DNA of 9,781 nt from a bacterium. Lineage in GTDB: Bacteria; Patescibacteriota; Minisyncoccia; Phycocordibacterales; UBA10002. The DNA is taken from assembly GCA_030648695.1 (NCBI GenBank), contig JAUSHG010000051.1, forward strand, positions 1-9,781, given 5' to 3'. Within the stretch, counting starts at the first letter, position 1, and each line of letters opens with the position of its first letter. Below are positions 5,530 to 9,781 of this stretch, one piece after another. The notes under the pieces are model-generated. The model saw only the letters and a list, made by a program, of their open reading frames with translations. It was not told where the DNA came from and did not search any database. The position numbers and the translations under genes are program-made.

Positions 5530-6342
5530 TTAGCGTGGTCGAATGGTTACATACAACTGGCGGGAAAGAGGAACCGTCAAACTCCAGCGTACCCTCTTGA
5601 AAGCATCTGCTGGTTCTTCCTGCACAAAAGACACTTCGCCGAAAAACGAGAGCGGCACCCCGGGAAGAAACACCCCGTCGCCAACAGACACCGCGACCTC
5701 CTTCGGAAGCACCGCCACAAATATGCCGCCCCCCTCCCCCGTGGCAATCGCGCGGACCGGTTCGCCTGCATGCACAATGACTACGGATGTTTCCCGTCCC
5801 GGTGCGGAAAAAAGCTCCACAACCGAACTGTGCGCAAGCACGCGGCGTATTTCGCCGATGAGCACGGAGCCGTTGAACACCATGTCCCCCTCCGCAACCC
5901 CCGCCGTTTCTCCCGCATCAAGCAGGAGCGTGTCATAGAGCGTCTGCGGCGGGACCGCAAGCACGCCGGAAATAATTCCTTGATGTTCTTCCCCGCGCCC
6001 CCCAAGAGACGCGAGCATATCCCGCTCGGTTTTGAGCGCTTCATAGTCCGCAAAAAGCACCTCTTGCTCACGCACTTTCTCCCTGAGTTTCTCTGCATCA
6101 CGCACGAGCGCCTCCTTGCTCCGGAAGACGCCCGCAAACTGCCCGACTCCGCGCACGAGCGACTCCCATGCGCCGACAAATAGTCCGCCGCCTGCGTGCA
6201 CGCCACTGCGAAGTAGCTTCGGGAAAAAGAACTGAAACAGTACGAGGAGTGCCACACACACTCCGAGCACGAGTGCCCGTTTCCACCACATTCCTCCGCG
6301 CTTGACGCTACGAATGAGGAGGAAGCTCATCTTCGTTTTCAA
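5530..6342 (-). CDS. mreC: Rod shape-determining protein MreC
   Basis: MreC is a membrane-anchored scaffold that links MreB in the cytoplasm to PBP2 outside the membrane. The 270 residues show the family order: a basic cytoplasmic N-terminus, one membrane segment (about 22-40, RALVLGVCVALLVLFQFFF), a coiled coil (about 75-112, rich in E/K/R) and a beta-rich C-terminal domain. That domain carries LLLDAGETAGVAEGDMVFN (about 139-157) and a GEIRRVL strand. I chose TTG (6340-6342) because a good Shine-Dalgarno, AAGGGAG, lies 6 nt upstream. ATG codons at 6330 and 6291 are alternatives; the latter has GGAGG only 1 nt away, which is too close. This start overlaps the mreB end by 35 nt, implying coupled translation. 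Confidence 0.92.
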   Translation of the reverse strand: MKTKMSFLLIRSVKRGGMWWKRALVLGVCVALLVLFQFFFPKLLRSGVHAGGGLFVGAWESLVRGVGQFAGVFRSKEALVRDAEKLREKVREQEVLFADYEALKTERDMLASLGGRGEEHQGIISGVLAVPPQTLYDTLLLDAGETAGVAEGDMVFNGSVLIGEIRRVLAHSSVVELFSAPGRETSVVIVHAGEPVRAIATGEGGGIFVAVLPKEVAVSVGDGVFLPGVPLSFFGEVSFVQEEPADAFKRVRWSLTVPLSRQLYVTIRPR

Positions 6343-7372
6343 TTAACACTCCCTTGTAATGTTCAAAATCCTCCAGAATAATTCCGGCTCCGCGCGCCAC
6401 CGCGGTCATGGGGTCTTCGGAAACATGCACCGGAATTTTTAAGCTCTCGGCAAGCAAATCAGGCAGGCCCTTGAGAAGTGCTCCTCCTCCTACCAGATAG
6501 AGCCCGCGCGTCATGACGTCCGAAATAATTTCAGGCGGGGTGGTTTCAAGGACTTCTTTTACGGATTCAATAAGGTGGTCCACAGAAATCGCAATGGCCT
6601 CGCGCACTTCAGTGTCGGTGAGCACCACCTCGCGCGGAAGGCCCGTAATGAGGTCGCGCCCCTTGATGGCGGCCTCAAGCGGTGTGTGTAGCGGCAGTAC
6701 CGAGCCGATGGCGATTTTAAGATTTTCGGCGGTTTTCTCGCCAATGAGCACCTTGAACTCGCTTCGTATGAACGAAATCAGGTCCTGATTGAACTTATCT
6801 CCGGCGATTTTTAAACTCTTCGCGCGCACAATGCCGCCAAGCGAAATCACCGCGACGTCAGTCGTGCCGCCGCCGATGTCCACAATCATGTTTCCCACGG
6901 GGTCATTGACCGGCAGGCGGATGCCGATGGCTGCGGCCATGGGTTCCTCCACGATATAAACCTGCCGCGCCCCGTTGTTTTTGGTCGCATCGCGCACCGC
7001 TCGCGTTTCCACATTGGTAATGCCCGAAGGCACGCCCACCACCACGCGCGGCCCGAGCACTTTTCTGAAATTGGCCTCCGCCTTGCGGATGAGATAGGCG
7101 AGCATTTCCTCCGTCACTTCAAAATCCGACACCACTCCCCCGACCAAGGGCTTCACAGCCACGATATGCGGCGGGGTGCGACCGAGCATGTTTTTGGCTT
7201 TGACGCCGACCGCGACCACCTGTCCGGTCTTCTGGTTCACGGCGACCACCGATGGCTCGTTTATGACAATCCCCTGCCCGCGCACGTACACAAGCGTGTT
7301 GGCCGTTCCAAGGTCAATGCCGATGTCGTTCCACAGATAGGAGTTCAGTTTTTCAAGATGTTTCTTAAACAT
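6308..7372 (-). CDS. mreB: Cell-shape actin homologue MreB
   Basis: MreB forms membrane-bound filaments that direct insertion of side-wall peptidoglycan. The 354-residue protein has the actin-fold nucleotide motifs. Phosphate loop 1 is GIDLGTANT (18-26), phosphate loop 2 is VDIGGGTTD (164-172), and the adenosine motif is LVGGGALLKGL (293-303). The MreB-specific segments VEEPMAAAIG (141-150) and IKGRDLITGLP (236-246) are also visible. The N-terminus (MFKKHLEKLNSY) is short and amphipathic, as in membrane-binding MreB proteins. The start is ATG (7370-7372) without a Shine-Dalgarno. It is the first gene of the mreB-mreC-mreD-mrdA cluster, with an extended -10 promoter candidate just upstream. 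The acidic tail ENEDEL is shared with the start region of mreC in another frame. Confidence 0.97.
   Translation of the reverse strand: MFKKHLEKLNSYLWNDIGIDLGTANTLVYVRGQGIVINEPSVVAVNQKTGQVVAVGVKAKNMLGRTPPHIVAVKPLVGGVVSDFEVTEEMLAYLIRKAEANFRKVLGPRVVVGVPSGITNVETRAVRDATKNNGARQVYIVEEPMAAAIGIRLPVNDPVGNMIVDIGGGTTDVAVISLGGIVRAKSLKIAGDKFNQDLISFIRSEFKVLIGEKTAENLKIAIGSVLPLHTPLEAAIKGRDLITGLPREVVLTDTEVREAIAISVDHLIESVKEVLETTPPEIISDVMTRGLYLVGGGALLKGLPDLLAESLKIPVHVSEDPMTAVARGAGIILEDFEHYKGVLIENEDELPPHS
6349..6355 (-). promoter_or_regulatory. Ribosome binding site of mreC, inside mreB
   Basis: AAGGGAG on the minus strand, 6 nt before a TTG codon. It is one of the few clear Shine-Dalgarno sequences in the window. 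It decides the TTG start of mreC over the downstream ATG codons, and it lies within the mreB coding sequence. Confidence 0.6.
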
Positions 7373-7397
7373 GGAAAAAGAGATTGAGCGAGAAGCT

Positions 7398-7406
7398 ATC
7401 TTAACA
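7398..7406 (-). promoter_or_regulatory. Extended -10 promoter candidate for mreB
   Basis: The minus strand reads TGTTAAGAT: TAAGAT preceded by the TGN extension. No good -35 is found 17 nt upstream, which is tolerable for extended -10 promoters. The predicted start near 7391 gives a leader of about 19 nt before mreB. Confidence 0.45.
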
Positions 7407-7445
7407 TTTCTTTGGAGCGAGCGCGTTCTTGACGCTCCCTTCTAT

Positions 7446-7475
7446 GTATGCCATCTTTGCGTATGCCATCTTTGC
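7446..7475. repeat. Perfect 15-bp tandem duplication upstream of mreB
   Basis: GTATGCCATCTTTGC occurs twice head to tail (7446-7460 and 7461-7475) with no mismatch. The unit is a multiple of three. On the minus strand it falls within a possible 22-codon ORF, where it would encode a duplicated AKMAY. Exact identity suggests a recent slippage event. Confidence 0.8.
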
Positions 7476-7509
7476 GTTGGGAAACAAGAACTGGTTTCCT
7501 TCTACCCCT

Positions 7510-7551
7510 ACTTATCCCAAATGATTGCGATAGCAATCATTTGGGATAAGT
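7510..7551. repeat. Palindrome copy 1, after the Cas2-like gene
   Basis: A perfect 19-bp inverted repeat (7510-7528 with 7533-7551) around the 4-nt loop GATA; its centre reads TGATTGC-GATA-GCAATCA. Positions 7512-7551 are identical over 40 nt to 8180-8219. It begins 16 nt after the stop of the gene at 7568-8155. No U-tract follows on either strand, so it does not look like a standard terminator. Confidence 0.9.
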
Positions 7552-7567
7552 CACAAGCAGGAAATGC

Positions 7568-8155
7568 TTACGGTTTAATGAGATGAAAGTGAATCAACAA
7601 TTCAGCTTCGTTGCTTGGGTCAATAAGCACTGTATAGCGCACAAAACGCCGGACTTCAAAAAATTCAACCACAAAATCAATCTGGTCCCGGCAAGGGTAC
7701 GGATACACAAACACGGATTTCTGCCACGGATAAAACCCAAGTTCACGCAATTTTTCGCGCAACGCTTCACGCGCGCCTTTATATTTCTCGGGAATATCAA
7801 AGAGTACTCCGTGCCACCGGCCGTCCCATTTTTCTTCGGCAGGCAATTTCAACCTATCTATGTTAACAGTCACAACACGTTTTCTTCCCTTTTCGGTGAG
7901 AATTGCCGTCATCGTGCCATCCTTATTCTCGCGCATACCAATGAGTCGCTCATGCATGAATTCGTGTACCAGGCGGTATAAATACTGACGGTCAATCTTT
8001 TTCCACTCCTCCGGAATTTCGCTAAGAATTTTATACTGGCGCCCGAGTGTACCCGCGAAACTGAGCGCAACACCCGCCTCCAAGAGTAAAAGCACCTTTC
8101 GCTTCGCCGGACTCCATATCCGCCTTCCTTTCCATCTGGTATATCGTCGCTTCAT
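7568..8155 (-). CDS. Winged-helix / Cas2-like (PaaX-type) regulator
   Basis: A 195-residue protein of the PaaX-like type often seen, sometimes labelled Cas2, in Patescibacteria genomes. The N-terminal part (about 15-95) is basic and looks like a winged helix (RKVLLLLEAG...YLYRLVHEFMHERLI...TAILTEKGRKR). The C-terminal part (about 109-190) follows the Cas2 pattern: a strand ending in Asp120 (GVLFDIPEKYK), a helix (REALREKLRELGF), then WQKSVFVYPYP at 144-154. Cas2 proteins alone are about 90-100 residues, and no cas1 or CRISPR array is nearby, so adaptation is unlikely. A DNA-binding regulator is the best guess. The start is ATG (8153-8155), preceded by a purine-rich GAGGAGAGG. Identical palindromes flank it on both sides and may be its binding sites. 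Confidence 0.75.
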   Translation of the reverse strand: MKRRYTRWKGRRIWSPAKRKVLLLLEAGVALSFAGTLGRQYKILSEIPEEWKKIDRQYLYRLVHEFMHERLIGMRENKDGTMTAILTEKGRKRVVTVNIDRLKLPAEEKWDGRWHGVLFDIPEKYKGAREALREKLRELGFYPWQKSVFVYPYPCRDQIDFVVEFFEVRRFVRYTVLIDPSNEAELLIHFHLIKP

Positions 8156-8179
8156 TGAAATCTTTTCCTCTCCTCAAGA

Positions 8180-8219
8180 TTATCCCAAATGATTGCGATA
8201 GCAATCATTTGGGATAAGT
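8180..8219. repeat. Palindrome copy 2, in the Cas2-like gene leader
   Basis: The same 40 nt as 7512-7551, in the same orientation (loop GATA), with a perfect 17-bp stem (8180-8196 with 8201-8217). It lies between the proS stop (27 nt away) and the ribosome-binding region of the winged-helix/Cas2-like gene (24 nt before its ATG). It could be an operator, a leader hairpin, or one end of a mobile unit. Sequence outside the 40 nt is unrelated between the copies. Confidence 0.9.
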
Positions 8220-8246
8220 AAAGAAAAAGAGTCACTCCAAAAACAA

Positions 8247-9443
8247 CTAATTCAAGCTTCCAAGCAATTCTGCCTCGGTAAGCATGCGCACTTCCCCTGT
8301 TTTTCGGTCTTTGACCTCCACTTTTCCCTGTTCAAGCGTTTTTTCACTCATCACGACACGAGTTGGAATGCCAATGAGGTCCGAATCGGCAAATTTCTCC
8401 CCTGCCCGCAAATCACGGTCATCAAGAAGCACAGAGATGCCTTTTTGCAGGAGTGTCTTGTAGAACGCCTCCGCCGAGCGCTCTGAATTGCTCCGGCCGA
8501 CGCCAAGAGAAATAAGATGCACCTTAAACGGGGCCACTGCCTGCGGCCAGATAATACCTTTTTCATCCGAACACAATTCAACAAGCACGCCCATAATCCG
8601 CGCCGGCCCGATACCGTACGCGCCGGTTAGCACCGGCACTGACTTCCCTGCCTCATCTTTAAACGTCAGCCCGAGCGGCTCGGAAAACCTTGTGCCCTGC
8701 TCAAAAATATTTCCCACCTCCACCGCTGTGCGCTCCACAAGCTCCTCTTTCTTGAGCCCCAAATCAGCCAGCACTTCGTTATTGAGCACTTCCTTGTTCA
8801 CGGCAAGACGTTTCTCCTCATTAACATACACCGTGTCCTCACCTGCTTCGCAGAGCGTCTGGAATTCGTGCGAGTATTTTGAAAACGAGCCGCCCGAAGC
8901 AAATGTCGGATATGTGTGTTTCCCGATGCCGAGCCGCTCAAAAATCACTGCGTACACCCCCTTCACTTTTTCGTAGAGCGCATGGTGCTCCTGCTCGCTT
9001 TTTGCAAACGAGTACAAATCCTTCATCAGAAATTCGCGCGTACGGATAATGCCGCTTTTCGCGCGCTCCTCGTTTCTGAATTTGGTTTGAATCTGATACG
9101 CGAGTATGGGTAAGTCGCGGTATGACTGCACATATTCCTGCATAATCCGCATCATCACCTCTTCGTGCGTAAACCCAAGCCCCGCCTCACCGCCGGCGCG
9201 CAACTTTGTTTTAAACCAATTGTCCACCACTTTGTCGTCCCATCGGCCGCTTTTTTTCCACGGCTCCGGGTCCTGAAGCGCGGTCAAATGCAGTTCCTGC
9301 GCGCCAAGTGTATTCATTTCCTCGCGGATAATCGCGACAATATTGCTGAGGACCCGCAATCCCAAGGGCAGGAAAGAATAGACACCGGCCATTTCTTTGT
9401 GAATGTATCCGGCGCGAATAAGTAGCTTGGCATTCTTTGCCAC
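8247..9443 (-). CDS. proS: Prolyl-tRNA synthetase, short form, 5' end damaged
   Basis: Class II enzyme that charges tRNA-Pro. Motif 1 begins with VYSFLPLGLRVL (about 21-32). THEE lies at 92-95. Motif 2 has FRNEER (122-127) and RTREF (134-138). GGSFSKYSHEF lies at 184-194, and motif 3 is GIGPARIMG (277-285). A C-terminal anticodon-binding domain follows (about 304-395). The editing insertion found in many bacterial ProRS between motifs 2 and 3 is absent, as in the short bacterial forms. The frame is open from GTG 9443, but the true family start lies upstream: ATG at 9495-9497 begins MRQSQLFTKTRK, then a TAA (9459-9461) replaces the expected Glu before APSDE. Translation must restart near GTG 9443 (losing 18 residues, no Shine-Dalgarno), read through the TAA, or the TAA is an error. 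Confidence 0.9.
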   Translation of the reverse strand: MAKNAKLLIRAGYIHKEMAGVYSFLPLGLRVLSNIVAIIREEMNTLGAQELHLTALQDPEPWKKSGRWDDKVVDNWFKTKLRAGGEAGLGFTHEEVMMRIMQEYVQSYRDLPILAYQIQTKFRNEERAKSGIIRTREFLMKDLYSFAKSEQEHHALYEKVKGVYAVIFERLGIGKHTYPTFASGGSFSKYSHEFQTLCEAGEDTVYVNEEKRLAVNKEVLNNEVLADLGLKKEELVERTAVEVGNIFEQGTRFSEPLGLTFKDEAGKSVPVLTGAYGIGPARIMGVLVELCSDEKGIIWPQAVAPFKVHLISLGVGRSNSERSAEAFYKTLLQKGISVLLDDRDLRAGEKFADSDLIGIPTRVVMSEKTLEQGKVEVKDRKTGEVRMLTEAELLGSLN

Positions 9444-9497
9444 TTCATCCGAGGGAGCTTATTTTCTTGTTTTTGTGAATAGCTGACTTTGGCGCAT
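9444..9497 (-). pseudogene. proS 5' end, copy 2, with in-frame TAA
   Basis: Eighteen codons in the same frame as proS: MRQSQLFTKTRK, TAA (9459-9461), then APSDE running into V-AKNAKLL. The residues on both sides fit the conserved ProRS N-terminus (M-x-Q-S-K-L-F-x-K-T-x-K-E-A-P). A single substitution (GAA to TAA) therefore explains the stop, and no frameshift is needed. It could be a real nonsense mutation or a consensus error. Confidence 0.75.
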
Positions 9498-9502
9498 CTT
9501 CT

Positions 9503-9583
9503 TTATTGAAAATTGATAATTGAAACTTGAAACTTATTCTGTGCTTCCTTGCGTGTTTTGGTAAATAATTTGGATTGCAGCAT
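9503..9583 (-). pseudogene. proS 5' end, copy 1: truncated duplicate or leader ORF
   Basis: A 26-codon ORF starting MLQSKLFTKTRKEA, an undamaged ProRS N-terminus, that then enters the heptamer array (translated as junk) and stops at TAA (9503-9505). It matches copy 2 at 11 of 14 residues but at only 27 of 42 bases. Many differences are synonymous (Ser TCC/AGT, Arg CGC/AGA, Thr ACC/ACA, Phe TTT/TTC). It lies 86 nt upstream of copy 2 in a different frame. It is likely a relic of a resident or duplicated proS, though a translated leader peptide is possible. Confidence 0.75.
9505..9539. repeat. Heptamer array between the two proS starts
   Basis: Five consecutive 7-nt words of ATTGAWA type: ATTGAAA at 9505 and 9519, ATTGATA at 9512, CTTGAAA at 9526 and CTTATTC at 9533. 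The 7-nt period is strict. It resembles the spacer array at 628-655, so the sequence between the two proS starts looks like ordinary intergenic DNA of this genome. Confidence 0.75.
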
Positions 9584-9640
9584 ACAATAATGGCCGTATC
9601 TTGATTCCTCCTTTCCTAAAGGTCGAAGTCCTCTGAGATA

Positions 9641-9724
9641 CGTCGGCGAAGGTGCCGAATCCCTCGAGGGACGGAGAATTTTATGAAATCCCTCCCGCTT
9701 CGCGTACTCCCTTTAAAAAGGGAG
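9641..9724. repeat. Hairpin-rich leader upstream of proS
   Basis: Several small hairpins: CTCCCTT/AAGGGAG with a 4-nt loop (9707-9713 and 9718-9724), the palindrome CCCTCGAGGG (9661-9670), and TCGGC/GCCGA (about 9643-9658). The style resembles dispersed intergenic palindromes. No T-box sequence, anti-terminator or U-tract was found, so proline- or tRNA-dependent control is not supported. Confidence 0.4.
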
Positions 9725-9742
9725 AATATGAGGATGTTCTTA

Positions 9743-9751
9743 ATCATATCA
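9743..9751 (-). promoter_or_regulatory. Extended -10 promoter candidate for proS
   Basis: The minus strand reads TGATATGAT: TATGAT with a TGN extension. No convincing -35 precedes it. The predicted start near 9736 would give a leader of about 150 nt before the first proS-like ATG (9583). Confidence 0.4.
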
Positions 9752-9781
9752 GTAAAGGTGCATTTCATACGATACTTGACA

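Noticed and set aside
7568..8155. HFH near the C-terminus as a HUH (Y1) transposase motif, with the flanking palindromes as IS200/IS605-type ends
   Set aside because: The motif is five residues from the C-terminus, leaving no room for the catalytic tyrosine helix, and the rest of the protein fits the winged-helix/Cas2-like family instead.
7510..8219. CRISPR repeat pair around a cas2-like gene
   Set aside because: There are only two copies, 668 nt apart, each fully palindromic, with no regular spacers and no cas1 or effector gene.
9495..9583. Alternative genetic code as the explanation for the proS stop
   Set aside because: The codon is TAA, whereas the known Patescibacteria recoding is of TGA; TGA ends mraZ, and TAA ends mreC and the Cas2-like gene normally.
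9584..9781. T-box or other tRNA-sensing leader for proS
   Set aside because: No T-box consensus, specifier loop or terminator/antiterminator pair was recognisable; the hairpins look like dispersed intergenic palindromes.

Overview
All confident genes in this window lie on the minus strand, so transcription runs from high to low coordinates. The gene set suggests a member of the Candidate Phyla Radiation (Patescibacteria, probably Parcubacteria-like). Clues are a class I (archaeal-type) lysyl-tRNA synthetase, a short prolyl-tRNA synthetase without the editing insertion, a winged-helix/Cas2-like 'PaaX-type' protein common in those genomes, a half-size MreD, few Shine-Dalgarno sequences, and G+C-balanced genes separated by AT-rich spacers full of short repeated words. 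TGA is used as a stop (mraZ) and does not interrupt any gene, so the code looks standard. The phylum is inferred from gene content, not from a marker tree.

In transcription order: (1) 9781-9444, a leader with an extended -10 candidate, hairpins, and two copies of the proS 5' end separated by a heptamer array. The second copy carries an in-frame TAA. (2) 9443-8247, the body of proS. (3) 8219-7510, a winged-helix/Cas2-like gene bracketed by two identical 40-nt palindromes. (4) 7406-3351, a cell-elongation cluster mreB-mreC-mreD-mrdA (PBP2), with a REP-like palindrome between mreD and mrdA. (5) 3280-2745, greA behind a good sigma70-type promoter. (6) 2586-878, lysS with two tandem hairpins in its leader and a strong intrinsic terminator. 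(7) 852-107, a promoter carrying four TGGGA-type MraZ boxes, a 41-codon basic ORF and mraZ, ending in a hairpin that overlaps the mraZ stop. The rest of a division (dcw) cluster, if present, lies beyond position 1.

The mre/mrdA genes would build the MreB-guided side-wall synthesis machine. MraZ would repress its own operon through the boxes at its promoter. lysS, proS and greA are housekeeping genes for translation and transcription.

The most unusual parts are the broken and duplicated 5' end of the essential proS gene, and the palindrome-flanked winged-helix/Cas2-like gene. Also notable are the architecture of the mraZ operator and the 7- and 8-nt periodic arrays in nearly every spacer. No rRNA, tRNA, CRISPR array or transposase gene was found. 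No gene-free stretch exceeds 300 bases.
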